Source: DATHBD01 sp035296325 (GTDB taxonomy: Bacteria > Actinomycetota > Actinomycetes > Mycobacteriales > Micromonosporaceae). Taken from it: a DNA stretch of 64,000 nucleotides. Below, piece after piece: positions 25,204 to 33,972 of this stretch. Under the pieces are notes generated by a model that saw only the letters and a list, made by a program, of their open reading frames with translations, made no database searches and was not told the DNA's origin. Made by a program: the position numbers and the translations under genes. Numbering within the stretch: the first letter of the stretch is position 1; every line of letters begins with the position of its first letter. The stretch spans positions 124,001-188,000 of the forward strand of contig DATHBD010000051.1 in the NCBI GenBank assembly GCA_035296325.1. Reading direction: 5' to 3'.

Positions 25204-27493
25204 CCGCGGCCAGCACGGTGGGCTCCAGTTCCGCCCGCTTCGCGTCGGTCCACTCCCCGACCAGATAAAACGCGTCGACCACGTCGCCGCCGAGGGTGGA
25301 GATCCGGGCGGCCCGCACATCGGTGCCGGCGCCCTCCAGGGCGCGCGCCAACCGGTACAGCAGACCGGGTGAGTCAGCCGCGCGGACCTCGAGCACGGCG
25401 GCATCGGTCGCCGGGTGCCACACCACCCGAGGCGCCGCGCTCGTCGGGCCGGCGGAACTGCGCCCGTATGACGGGCGGCCGGCCGAGCGGTCCCGCGCTG
25501 CCAGCCGGCCGGCCACGTCGAGCTCACCGGAGACAGCCCGGCGCAGGTCCACGGTCAGCGCCTCGACGTCGGGCGGCGCGCCGTAGCGCGGCTGCACCGC
25601 GCAGGTGATCCTGGAGTACGGGTCCATCGAGGTCGCATCGGCGGCCACCACATCGAGCCGGTGCAGGGCGATGCAGCCGGCCACGGCCGCGAGCAGACCG
25701 GGCCGGTCCTGCGCCATCACGACGACCCGCTCGTGGTCGACGTGGATCGCCGGCAGCTGGGCCGGCACCGCCACCGGCGGCGTCTGCACCGGCAGCGGCG
25801 CCACCTCGCCGCTGTCCAGGGCCCGGGTGACCCGGTAGACCAGCTCGGCGACGAGCCGGCCCTTCCACGTCGACCAGGCGGCCGGGCCGGTGGCGGCCGC
25901 GTCCGCGCGGGCGAGCGCGTGCAGCAGCGCCAGGGTGGAGACATCCCCGACGGCGTCGGCGACGGTACGGATGGTCACCGGGTCGGCAAGGTCGCGCCGG
26001 GTGGCGGTGTCCGGTAGCAGCAGATGCAGCAGCACCGCCTTGCGAACCACCTCGACGTCGGCCGGCGGCAGGCCGAGCCGGGCCGCGACGCCCGCCGCGA
26101 TCGGCGCACCCACGGTGCTGTGGTCCCCGGGCAGGCCCTTGCCGATGTCGTGCAGCAGTGCGGAGAGGACCAGCAGGTCCGGCCGGTCCACCTCGCGAGC
26201 CAGCCCGGCGGCGTTGCAGGCCGTCTCCACCAGGTGCCGGTCCACCGTGAACCGGTGCACCGGGTTGTGCTGGGGCAGGCTGCGTACCCGGGCCCACTCC
26301 GGGAGCCAGGTGGTGACCAGGCCGTGCCGGTCACACGCTTCCCAGGTCGGCACCAGCGGTGCGCCGCTGCCGATCAGGGTGAGCAGGGCGTCCCGCGCGC
26401 TCGCCGGCCACGGCTGGGGCAGCGGCTCGCTGAACGCGGCCAGCCACTCCAGGGTGGGCCGGGCGATCGGCAGATCGGCCCGGGCAGCCGCCGCGGCCAC
26501 CCGCAGCGCCAGGCTGGGGTCCGGCCGGGGAGTCACCGCCGCGCGGGCCAGCACCGCCTCGCCGTTCTGCTCGACCACATCCCGCCCGATCGGTCGGCGG
26601 GTGGACGGGCCCGTGCGGTCGGCGGCCCACCGGTCAACCGCACGCCACGCGTCGTCCGTGGCATGCGCGACCGTGCGGGCCGACTCCGAGATGCGGCGCA
26701 GCACGTCGTCGCGGTCGCCCAGTCCGAGCAGCCGGGCGACCTCGTCGCGGTCCTGGGCCATCAGCCGGTCCACCCGGCGCCCGCGCACCGCGTGCAGGGC
26801 GTCGCGCACGTCGAGCAGGAACCGGTGGCTGGCCCGCACCGCCGGCCGGGTGCCCCCGGCCGCACCGGCGAGCCCGATGCCCCGCAGCACGCCGAAGTCC
26901 CGCAGACCGCCGCGGGACTCCTTCACATCGCCTTCCAGCAGGAAGGCCAGCTCGCCGTGAGCCTGCCAACGCTGGCGGGTCAGGGCCGCCAGCTCAGGCA
27001 GCCGGCGGCGACCCTCGCGCTGCCACTGCTCGAGCGCGGCGTTGTGCAGCCGGGCGGCGAGCGCCGCGTCGCCGGCGAGCAACCGGGCGTCGAGCATGCC
27101 CAGGGCGGCCTTGAGATCGTCGGCCGCCACACCGAGCGCTTCGTCGAGCGAGCGGGTGGACTGATCCAGCGACAGCTTGGCGTCCCATACGGCGTACCAG
27201 ACGGAGGCCGCGAGTTCGTCCACGTCGGCGCGGCCGTCATGGATGATCGCGAGATCGAGGTCGCTGTACGGGGCGCACTCGCGCCGGCCGAGTCCACCGA
27301 CGGCGACCAGGGCGACACCGGGTCCCACATCGGCCGGCAGCAGCGTGGCCAACCACGCGTGCAGCGCAGTGGCGCGCTGCTCGCGGGCGACCGCGCCCAC
27401 CCTGGTCAGCAGCGCGTCGGGAAAACCGGGCCACCCGGGACGCTGCGTCCCGGTCCCGCCCGGCGCTCCGGGCTGCGCCGCCACGTCTGTCAT
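25187..27493 (-). CDS. glnD: [Protein-PII] uridylyl/adenylyltransferase GlnD
   Basis: 768-residue sensor that modifies and demodifies PII according to nitrogen status. The nucleotidyltransferase domain has GGLGRRECAPYSDLDLAI (the GG and DxD catalytic set, about residues 65-85). The HD hydrolase domain has LLHDIGKGLPGDHS. Two C-terminal ACT domains bind glutamine: QDRPGLLAAVAG and ADSPGLLYRLARAL. In actinobacteria the PII modification is adenylylation (known for Corynebacterium). It appears leaderless: TAGGTT ends 6 nt before the ATG. A terminator and 0.5 kb separate it from amtB-glnB, unlike genomes with a continuous amtB-glnB-glnD operon. Confidence 0.95.
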   Translation of the reverse strand: MTDVAAQPGAPGGTGTQRPGWPGFPDALLTRVGAVAREQRATALHAWLATLLPADVGPGVALVAVGGLGRRECAPYSDLDLAIIHDGRADVDELAASVWYAVWDAKLSLDQSTRSLDEALGVAADDLKAALGMLDARLLAGDAALAARLHNAALEQWQREGRRRLPELAALTRQRWQAHGELAFLLEGDVKESRGGLRDFGVLRGIGLAGAAGGTRPAVRASHRFLLDVRDALHAVRGRRVDRLMAQDRDEVARLLGLGDRDDVLRRISESARTVAHATDDAWRAVDRWAADRTGPSTRRPIGRDVVEQNGEAVLARAAVTPRPDPSLALRVAAAAARADLPIARPTLEWLAAFSEPLPQPWPASARDALLTLIGSGAPLVPTWEACDRHGLVTTWLPEWARVRSLPQHNPVHRFTVDRHLVETACNAAGLAREVDRPDLLVLSALLHDIGKGLPGDHSTVGAPIAAGVAARLGLPPADVEVVRKAVLLHLLLPDTATRRDLADPVTIRTVADAVGDVSTLALLHALARADAAATGPAAWSTWKGRLVAELVYRVTRALDSGEVAPLPVQTPPVAVPAQLPAIHVDHERVVVMAQDRPGLLAAVAGCIALHRLDVVAADATSMDPYSRITCAVQPRYGAPPDVEALTVDLRRAVSGELDVAGRLAARDRSAGRPSYGRSSAGPTSAAPRVVWHPATDAAVLEVRAADSPGLLYRLARALEGAGTDVRAARISTLGGDVVDAFYLVGEWTDAKRAELEPTVLAAASPPG

Positions 27494-27499
27494 ACCGGC

Positions 27500-27505
27500 A
27501 ACCTA
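27500..27505 (-). promoter_or_regulatory. -10 hexamer TAGGTT of glnD (leaderless)
   Basis: TAGGTT on the minus strand ends 6 nt before the glnD ATG at 27493. No Shine-Dalgarno and no clear -35. Places glnD under its own constitutive-type promoter. Confidence 0.5.
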
Positions 27506-27950
27506 GATGATTGAGGCCGAGGTCTGCGCCGGTCAGGGGTGCGGGTGTGGCCATGATCATGGAGCGTCGTGGTGACTCGATGGGCTGATTTGCCACCACA
27601 GGTCTTCGCGATCTTGCGGAGTCACGTCTGGTTGCCTGCCGGGGACCGCCAGCCGCCGACCGCCAGCCTCCGACACGCCGGCGCGACACGCCGGAACGCC
27701 CCACGGCATGTGCCCCAGGCACGTTATGACGCCGCCATTCGGTGCTTCTCCCGCATGTCACCGAGACAGGACCACGTTCCCGGGCGTGTTGCCTGGTGGA
27801 CAGCCCGTTCCTGGCTGAAATGGGGTCCGGTCGCCAACCGGGCACCACCCCACGTCCGGCCAACGCCACTGTCGAACCTGGAGGCCGCCCGGCAGCGCGC
27901 CCTGTCATCCCGGACGACCGGAGCCACCGCCGCGGCCCGTTGACGCGGAA
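27506..27950. other. Gene-free stretch between glnB and glnD
   Basis: No convincing gene on either strand: open stretches lack ribosome binding sites and have mixed, non-coding-like codon use. It holds a 12-bp perfect palindrome CCATGATCATGG (27551-27562), an 11-bp direct repeat GACCGCCAGCC (27644-27654 and 27658-27668) and a 10-bp repeat GACACGCCGG (27672-27681 and 27685-27694). Base composition is slightly less GC-rich than the neighbours. It could be a decayed gene or a degraded intergenic repeat. Confidence 0.5.
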
Positions 27951-27991
27951 CGGCGCCGGCGGTGGACCCCAGGAGTCCACCACCAGCGCCG
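27951..27991 (-). terminator. Terminator after glnB
   Basis: Inner stem GGTGGAC/GTCCACC (27961-27967 and 27975-27981) with a 7-nt loop; outer arms CGGCGC/GCGCCG (27951-27956 and 27986-27991) extend the pairing around a small internal bulge. It starts 20 bp after the glnB stop. Confidence 0.65.
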
Positions 27992-28010
27992 TCACAGGAA
28001 TCGCTGGAAC

Positions 28011-28349
28011 TTACAGGGCGTCAAGGCCACGCTCGCCGGTGCGGACGCGAACCACGTCGTCCACCGGCGTGACCCAGACCTTGCCGTCGCCGATCTTGCC
28101 GGTCCGAGCGGCGGTGACGATCGAGTCGACCACCTTCTCGACGTCGATTTCGTCGGTGACGATCTCGACCCGGATCTTCGGTACGAACTCGACCGTGTAC
28201 TCGGCACCGCGATAGACCTCGGTGTGCCCCTTCTGACGTCCGTACCCCTGTACCTCACTGACGGTCAGGCCGGCCACGCCAAGGGCGTGCAGTGCCTCCT
28301 TGACGGCGTCGAGTTGGTACGGCTTGATGACCGCGGTCACCAGCTTCAT
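28011..28349 (-). CDS. glnB: Nitrogen regulatory protein PII
   Basis: 112-residue PII/GlnK signal protein that reads ATP/ADP and 2-oxoglutarate and controls AmtB. MKLVTAVIKPYQLDAVKEAL opens the protein. The T-loop carries the modifiable Tyr in RGAEYTVEFV, and GKIGDGKVWV is the C-terminal nucleotide-binding signature. The ATG at 28349 was chosen over one five codons earlier because GGAGGG is correctly placed for it. Being directly downstream of amtB, it is most likely the GlnK-type PII that docks on the channel. Confidence 0.96.
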   Translation of the reverse strand: MKLVTAVIKPYQLDAVKEALHALGVAGLTVSEVQGYGRQKGHTEVYRGAEYTVEFVPKIRVEIVTDEIDVEKVVDSIVTAARTGKIGDGKVWVTPVDDVVRVRTGERGLDAL

Positions 28350-28376
28350 TGCCATTCCCTCCATAATCCCGACGCT

Positions 28377-29777
28377 TTAGCGGTTGGCCGACTCGGATAC
28401 CGGCGCCTTGCCGGCAGGGGTGGTCCCGGTCGGAGCGATCCCGGCCATGGCGAACGCACTCCCGGTGCCCCCACCGGAGGTGTGGAGATCGTAACCGCTC
28501 TCCGCGTGCTGATCGAGGTCGATGCCGTCCACCTCGGCGTCCGCGTTGGCGCGGAACCCGATGGTCTTGTCGATCAGCTTGGCCAGAAGGTAGGCCACCG
28601 CGAAGGAGAACACGGTCACGATCGCGCTGCCCGCGAACTGGCGGCCCAGCTGCGTCACGCCACCGCCCATGAACAGGCCCTCGCTGGCGCCGAGCGTGTC
28701 GACGATGAGGGAGTTGGCGGAGACGCTGGCGAACAGGCCGATCGCGAGCGAGCCGATCCAGCCACCGACGAAGTGCACGCCGACCACGTCGAGCGAGTCG
28801 TCGAAGCCGAACTTGTACTTCAGGCTGACCGCGAGCGCGCAGACCACACCGGCGACGAGGCCGACGATGATCGACGAGAGCGGCGTGATGAACCCGCAGG
28901 CGGGGGTGATCGCCACGAGGCCGGAGATGGCGCCCGAGCAGGCACCCACCAGGGTGGGCTTGCCGTTACGGATCCACTCCACGATGATCCAGCCGAGCAG
29001 GCCGGCCGCCGTGGCGACCTGGGTGTTCACGAAGGCCAGCGCCGTGGTGGCGTCGGCGGTGAACTCCGAGCCCGCGTTGAAGCCGAACCAGCCGAACCAC
29101 AGCAGACCGGCGCCGAGTGCCACGAGCGGGATGTTGTGCGGCTTGAACTGCTCGCGCGGCCAACCGACCCGCTTGCCGAGGGCGAGCGCCAGGCCGAGCG
29201 CGGCCGCACCGGCGTTGATGTGCACCGCCGTGCCACCGGCGAAGTCGAGCGCGTGGATCTTCGAGAAGATGAAGCCGCCGCCCCAGACCGCGTGCGCCAC
29301 CGGGATGTACACGAGGGTGAACCAGGCGAATGCGAACAGCAGCCAGCCGGCGAACTTGGTCCGGTCCGAGATCGCGCCGCTGATCAGTGCGACGGTGATG
29401 ACGGCGAACATCATCTGGAATGCCAGGAACACGTACGTCGGCACGCCGATGCCGTTCGGCGCGGCCTCGCTGACCCCCCACACGTCCGAGATGAACGTCT
29501 TGTTGCCCATGTACTGGGTGAAGCTGCCGAGGAAATTGTTGACGGTGGCGTTGTCATTGGTGCCGAACGTGAGCGAGAACCCGTACAGAAGCCAAAGAAT
29601 GGAGATGAGCCCGATACTCGCGAAGCTCATCATCATCATGTTGAGAACGCCCTTGGACCGGTTCAGGCCGCCGTAGAACATCGCCAGGCCCGGCGTCATG
29701 AGCAGCACGAGCGCGGTCGACACCAGCAACCAGGCGGTGTTGCCGGTATCGAGCACGGGTGGATCTGCTGCGAGCAC
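28377..29777 (-). CDS. amtB: Ammonium transporter AmtB
   Basis: 466-residue channel-like ammonium transporter with 11 expected membrane helices. Signature stretches are MTPGLAMFYGGL near the N-terminus, the two pore histidines in VHINAGAAAL and VVGVHFVGG, and DDSLDVVGVH. The C-terminal cytosolic tail, which contacts PII, ends in a Gly/Ala/Pro-rich extension longer than in E. coli. AAGGAGGGG lies before the GTG. Co-transcribed with glnB. Two GlnR-type boxes about 110-146 nt upstream predict induction under nitrogen limitation. Confidence 0.96.
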   Translation of the reverse strand: MLAADPPVLDTGNTAWLLVSTALVLLMTPGLAMFYGGLNRSKGVLNMMMMSFASIGLISILWLLYGFSLTFGTNDNATVNNFLGSFTQYMGNKTFISDVWGVSEAAPNGIGVPTYVFLAFQMMFAVITVALISGAISDRTKFAGWLLFAFAWFTLVYIPVAHAVWGGGFIFSKIHALDFAGGTAVHINAGAAALGLALALGKRVGWPREQFKPHNIPLVALGAGLLWFGWFGFNAGSEFTADATTALAFVNTQVATAAGLLGWIIVEWIRNGKPTLVGACSGAISGLVAITPACGFITPLSSIIVGLVAGVVCALAVSLKYKFGFDDSLDVVGVHFVGGWIGSLAIGLFASVSANSLIVDTLGASEGLFMGGGVTQLGRQFAGSAIVTVFSFAVAYLLAKLIDKTIGFRANADAEVDGIDLDQHAESGYDLHTSGGGTGSAFAMAGIAPTGTTPAGKAPVSESANR

Positions 29778-29863
29778 GCTGCCCCTCCTTGTTTATGGTC
29801 CTTATCCGGCCGCCCTAGGCAGCGGTGCCCGTGTGCCGGTCGGCGGTAGCTTGCCGGCACGCT

Positions 29864-29923
29864 GTTTCACGTTTTGGCGCGCTCGGGTTTCCGCCACGTC
29901 ACGCGGTGTTTCGAGCGTGTGAA
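29864..29923 (-). promoter_or_regulatory. GlnR-type operator upstream of amtB-glnB
   Basis: On the minus strand, 29923 to 29887 reads TTCAC-n6-GAAAC-n5-GTGAC-n6-GAAAC, close to the published actinobacterial GlnR consensus gTnAC-n6-GaAAC repeated twice. A further GAAAC lies at 29864-29868. The region is 110-146 nt before the amtB start, where an OmpR-type activator would bind. Confidence 0.65.
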
Positions 29924-30003
29924 GTCTGCGCGGTCGCAGGGCGTCCCGGGTCTCCGGCACGCTTGACCGTCCCGGAGAAACGGACACCGTCCCCACCCGT
30001 AAC

Positions 30004-30792
30004 TCACCGTAGCGTGTACTCGAGGACATTCCGCTCGTAATCGATCAATTCCAGGTCCCGGACCGGCCGGCGCAGATGCCCCTTGCGGACGATCCGCACG
30101 AAGGCCGGGTCACCCGCCGCGGCCATCCGCCGGATGCCCTCGATGTGGTCGACGATCCGCTTCCGGACGACGCTGACCAACCGGCCGCGGTCGCGCGGCG
30201 TCAGCCCGTACGCGTCGGCGAACATCCGCAGCCGCCGCGGCCGGTCCGGGTGTTTCCAGCCCAGCGTGTAGGAGTCCCGGTCGGAGAAGAGCGGCACCCA
30301 GGTCCAGGCGGCGTACGCGACGTCGTAGATCCGTGCGCCCGGCGACGCGAGGTCGAAGTCGATCATTGCCAGGGTGCCGTCCGGGCGCCAGATCACGTTG
30401 TGCGGGGCAGCGTCGTGGTGGCACACGACCTCGGCGTCCGGGGGCGGCGGGCCGAAGGAGCGCCAGACCGCCGGAGGCGGCGGGTTGAAGCCGTACTGCG
30501 CGTCGTGGAACATCCGCAGCATGGTGGCCACCGCCACCAGCGCCTCGTCGGTGACCCAGTAGGCCGCCAGCGGATACTCTCCGCACTCACCCTTGAGGTA
30601 GGACAGGACCTCCCGACCACGCTCGTCGATGCCGAGGGCCCGCGGGGCGCCGGTGAAACCCACGTACTCCAGGTGGCGCAGCAGCGCGTGCACCGAGGGC
30701 GTCCAAGGCCCGGCGTTGCGGCGCACGGTGTCCCCGACCCGCACCACCACCGAGGTGTTCCCGCCGTGCAACGGGATCTCCTGCTGTGCCAC
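30004..30792 (-). CDS. Aminoglycoside-phosphotransferase-family kinase
   Basis: 262-residue protein-kinase-like fold of the APH/choline kinase family. The catalytic loop is CHHDAAPHNVIW (HxDxxxxN) and the metal-binding motif is MIDFDLA. GNTSVVVRVGDTV is the nucleotide-loop equivalent. A GTG at 30792 was chosen because AGGGAG lies 7 nt upstream; an in-frame ATG at 30825 has no such site. It is 64 bp after ftsY and may be co-transcribed with it. Substrate unknown; house-keeping small-molecule kinase is more likely than resistance. Confidence 0.85.
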   Translation of the reverse strand: MAQQEIPLHGGNTSVVVRVGDTVRRNAGPWTPSVHALLRHLEYVGFTGAPRALGIDERGREVLSYLKGECGEYPLAAYWVTDEALVAVATMLRMFHDAQYGFNPPPPAVWRSFGPPPPDAEVVCHHDAAPHNVIWRPDGTLAMIDFDLASPGARIYDVAYAAWTWVPLFSDRDSYTLGWKHPDRPRRLRMFADAYGLTPRDRGRLVSVVRKRIVDHIEGIRRMAAAGDPAFVRIVRKGHLRRPVRDLELIDYERNVLEYTLR

Positions 30793-30856
30793 CCTGTCGC
30801 TCCCTACGCGGCCGAGCCGGGACATCCGCGCGCCTCGCGAGCGTACCCGCCGCGGA

Positions 30857-31984
30857 CTACTCCTCCGCCCCGAGCAGCGCGTCGACGAACTGCGCCGGGT
30901 CGAACGGCGCCAGGTCGTCCGGCCCCTCGCCCAGACCGACGAGCTTCACCGGAATGCCGAGGTTGCGCTGAACGGCCACCACGATCCCGCCCTTGGCGGT
31001 GCCGTCGAGCTTGGTGAGGACAACGCCGGTGACGTCGACCACCTGGGTGAACACCGCGGCCTGCTGGAGACCGTTCTGGCCGGTCGTCGCATCCAGGATG
31101 AGCAGCGTCTCGTCGACCGGCCCGTGCTTTTCCACCACCCGCTTGACCTTGCCCAACTCGTCCATCAGCCCGACCTTGTTCTGCAGCCGGCCCGCGGTGT
31201 CGATCAGGACCGTGTCGACACCCGCGTCGATCCCCCGCTTCACGGCATCGAAGGCCACCGAAGCCGGGTCCGCGCCCTCCGGCCCGCGGACCACCTCCGC
31301 GCCGACCCGCCCCGCCCACGTCGCCAACTGGTCGGCGGCGGCGGCCCGGAAGGTGTCCGCCGCGCCCAGCACGACGGTGTGCCCGTCCGCGATCAGCACC
31401 CGTGCGATCTTGCCGCAGGTGGTGGTCTTGCCGGCGCCGTTCACGCCGACCACCAGGATCACCGCCGGGCGCCCGTTCGTCGGTACCGCGGCGAGCGACC
31501 GATCCATCGTCGGGTCCAGCGCCGCCACCAGTTCGTCGGCGAGCAGTCGCCGCAGCTCACCGGCGGACGCCGTGCCGAGCACCCGGGTGCGCTCCCGCAG
31601 CCGGTCGACGATCTCGCGGGTGGCCGTGACGCCGATGTCCGCCCCGATCAGGGTGTCCTCCACCTCCTCCCAGGCGTCGTCGTCGAGCCGGTCACGGGCC
31701 AGGATCGCCAGTAGGCCCTTGCCGAAGACGTTCTGGGAGCGGGACAGCCGGGCCCGCAGCCGGATCAGCCGGCCCGCGGTCGGCTCCGGCGTCTCGACCG
31801 TCGGCGCCGGAGGGGCTTCAACCTCGACCTCGAGCGGGGCCGTCGGCGCCGGCACCTGCGGTGCGGTCGGCGCGGCAGGCGGCGGGATGGGCGGGGCACC
31901 CCGCCGGCGCCGGGGCGCCAGGAGGGCAAGACCGCCGGCGAGCGCGATCAGCAGCAGGACGAGGGCGATGATGACGAACTCCAT
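30857..31984 (-). CDS. ftsY: Signal recognition particle receptor FtsY
   Basis: 375-residue SRP receptor GTPase. An N-terminal hydrophobic segment (about residues 3-23, MEFVIIALVLLLIALAGG) anchors it directly in the membrane, as in other actinobacteria. A Pro/Ala/Glu-rich linker follows, then the NG domain: GVNGAGKTTT, DTAGRLQN and TKLDGTAKGG. A CAGGAT hexamer ends 7 nt before the ATG, so the message may be leaderless. Works with Ffh encoded 5.8 kb downstream. Confidence 0.96.
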   Translation of the reverse strand: MEFVIIALVLLLIALAGGLALLAPRRRRGAPPIPPPAAPTAPQVPAPTAPLEVEVEAPPAPTVETPEPTAGRLIRLRARLSRSQNVFGKGLLAILARDRLDDDAWEEVEDTLIGADIGVTATREIVDRLRERTRVLGTASAGELRRLLADELVAALDPTMDRSLAAVPTNGRPAVILVVGVNGAGKTTTCGKIARVLIADGHTVVLGAADTFRAAAADQLATWAGRVGAEVVRGPEGADPASVAFDAVKRGIDAGVDTVLIDTAGRLQNKVGLMDELGKVKRVVEKHGPVDETLLILDATTGQNGLQQAAVFTQVVDVTGVVLTKLDGTAKGGIVVAVQRNLGIPVKLVGLGEGPDDLAPFDPAQFVDALLGAEE

Positions 31985-32166
31985 ACGCGAAATCCTGGCA
32001 TGCGCCCATGGCCCCGGCGCCGGCGCGGCCCACCCACCCGCCCGGTCGGGCCGGCCAGGTGCGACCGACCGCATGACTCCCATCGCGCGCCCGCCACCTA
32101 CCCTGACGGTGCGGCATGTCCCGGACCTCTCGTGGGACGCCCGCTCGCCCGCCTGGAGGTCTCCCC

Positions 32167-33927
32167 ATGTCCGACACCGCCGACACGCGCCCTGACCTGG
32201 TCCTGGGGCCGGCGCTGCGCCGGGTCGAGGCCGGCCGCGCGACGGTCTGGGTGGAGATGGCGAGGGCCGGCACCGTGGAGATCCGCACGCCCGGACCGGC
32301 CGGCGGGGCGGCACGGACGTTCTCGGCGTACCAGCACCACTACGCGCTCGTCGTGGTCGATGGCCTGGCACCCGAATCGGCGACCCCGTACGAGGTGTAC
32401 TTCGACGGCGTCCGGGTCTGGCCGGTTGACGGCGACCCGTACCCGGCTCCGGTGATCCGGACCAGCACGCCGGACGCGCCGGTCCGACTGCTGTTCGGGT
32501 CGTGCCGTGAGGCGTCGCCGTACAGCAACAACCGGTACCCGCCGGACGCGCTCGACGCGTACGCGGTGCGCCTGGCCGGCGAGGACGCCGAGCACGGTGC
32601 CGAGAATCACCCGCACCGCCCGGACCTGCTGGTCCTGCTCGGCGACCAGGTGTACGCCGACGAGACGCCGGAGAAGATCCGCCGCTGGCTGCGCCGCCGC
32701 GGCAACCGGCGCCCGGACGCGCCACGGACGCAGGTCGTGGACTTCCACGAGTACACCCGGCTCTACCTGGACTCCTGGACGGACCCGGAGATCCGCTGGC
32801 TGCTCTCCACGGTGCCAAGCGTGATGATCTTCGACGACCACGAGATCATCGACGACTGGAACAGCTCGGCCGCCTGGCGCGAGGAGATCGCCAAGCAGAG
32901 TTGGTGGCCGCAGCGGATCCGCTCCGGGCTCGCGTCGTACTGGGTGTACCAGCACCTGGGCAACCTGGCCCCGTCGCAACTCGGCGCGGACCCGGTCTAC
33001 TCGGCCGTGATCGCCGCCGACGACGCCACCGCCGTACTGGAGGAGTTCGGCACCCGCGCGGATGCCGAGCGCGACTCCTACCGCTGGAGTTACGCCCTCG
33101 ATGTGGGCCGGACCCGGTTGATCATGTTGGACAACCGGTGCGGCCGGCAACTGGAGCCGGGAAACCGCGCGATGCTGCCGGAGCGGGAGTGGAACTGGTT
33201 CAGCGACAGTCTGGCCGGCGACTACGACCACCTGGTGATCGGATCGTCGCTGCCCTGGTTGATGCCGCCCGCCATCCACCACCTCGAAGCGGCGAGTGAG
33301 CTGCTCGCCGAGTCGCCGCGGCCGATCGTCGCCGCGGCCGCCGAGCGGCTGCGCCGCGCGGTGGACCTGGAGCACTGGGCGGCGTTCGGGCGCTCCTTCG
33401 AGGCGCTCGGCGCGCTGCTGGGGCAGATCGCCGCCGGGGCGGGCGGTGTCGCGCCGGCACCCGCGACGATCAGCGTGCTCTCCGGCGACGTGCACCACTC
33501 GTACGTGGCACGGGCGCTGCTCGGCACACCCGATCACTCCCCGGTGCACCAGTTGACCTGCTCCCCGGTGCACAACGACGTCCCCCGCGCGGTCCGCCCG
33601 GCGATGCGGCTGGGCTGGAGCACGGTGGCGGCCAAGGCGATGCGGGCGCTGGCCCGCTCCGCGGGCGTGCCGCGACCGGGGGTGCGGTGGCGGCGGGTGG
33701 CCGGGCCGTACTTCGGCAACGCCGCTGGGCTGCTGGTGCACCACGGACGCACCTCCCGGGTCACCATCGAGGGCACCACCGCCGACAAGCACCTGGTGTC
33801 GGTCGCCCAGGTCAACCTCAGCCGCCCCGACTCCGAGCAGCAACCCGCCCAGCTCCCCGTCCGGCCGCCGGCCCAGCGCCCGGCCTCACGACCCGCTGCT
33901 GCGGACCCGGACGCGGTGCGGTTGTAG
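32167..33927 (+). CDS. PhoD-family alkaline phosphatase/phosphodiesterase, cytosolic form
   Basis: 586-residue metallophosphoesterase of the PhoD group. The N-terminal beta domain (about 1-105) precedes the catalytic domain with FGSCRE, LLGDQVYADE, IFDDHEIIDDW and LSGDVHHSY, which provide the metal ligands. Unlike secreted PhoD it has no Tat or Sec signal, so it probably acts in the cytosol. The last 40 residues are Pro/Gln/Ala-rich. GGAGGT precedes the ATG, and TACCCT (32099-32104) is a possible -10. Divergent from ftsY. Substrate unknown. Confidence 0.9.
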   Translation: MSDTADTRPDLVLGPALRRVEAGRATVWVEMARAGTVEIRTPGPAGGAARTFSAYQHHYALVVVDGLAPESATPYEVYFDGVRVWPVDGDPYPAPVIRTSTPDAPVRLLFGSCREASPYSNNRYPPDALDAYAVRLAGEDAEHGAENHPHRPDLLVLLGDQVYADETPEKIRRWLRRRGNRRPDAPRTQVVDFHEYTRLYLDSWTDPEIRWLLSTVPSVMIFDDHEIIDDWNSSAAWREEIAKQSWWPQRIRSGLASYWVYQHLGNLAPSQLGADPVYSAVIAADDATAVLEEFGTRADAERDSYRWSYALDVGRTRLIMLDNRCGRQLEPGNRAMLPEREWNWFSDSLAGDYDHLVIGSSLPWLMPPAIHHLEAASELLAESPRPIVAAAAERLRRAVDLEHWAAFGRSFEALGALLGQIAAGAGGVAPAPATISVLSGDVHHSYVARALLGTPDHSPVHQLTCSPVHNDVPRAVRPAMRLGWSTVAAKAMRALARSAGVPRPGVRWRRVAGPYFGNAAGLLVHHGRTSRVTIEGTTADKHLVSVAQVNLSRPDSEQQPAQLPVRPPAQRPASRPAAADPDAVRL

Positions 33928-33932
33928 TCCCA

Positions 33933-33949
33933 GGCGCGACCAGCGCGCC
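33933..33949. terminator. Small hairpin between converging phoD-like and sigma factor genes
   Basis: GGCGCG (33933-33938) pairs with CGCGCC (33944-33949) around a 5-nt loop in a 45-bp convergent gap. Short, no U-tract. Confidence 0.35.
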
Positions 33950-33972
33950 GCCGCCGCGACGCGGCCGGCGGG

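Noticed and set aside
25268..27514. Long plus-strand frames opposite glnD and ffh
   Set aside because: Shadows of GC-rich genes; compositions dominated by Arg, His, Gln and Pro, with no ribosome binding sites.
27569..27943. 124-codon plus-strand frame in the glnB-glnD gap
   Set aside because: No ribosome binding site, scattered rare codons and no domain-like pattern; the region is better described as non-coding or decayed.
30004..30792. Aminoglycoside resistance gene
   Set aside because: Only the generic APH-fold motifs are present; this family is broad and the gene lies in a housekeeping context between ftsY and amtB.
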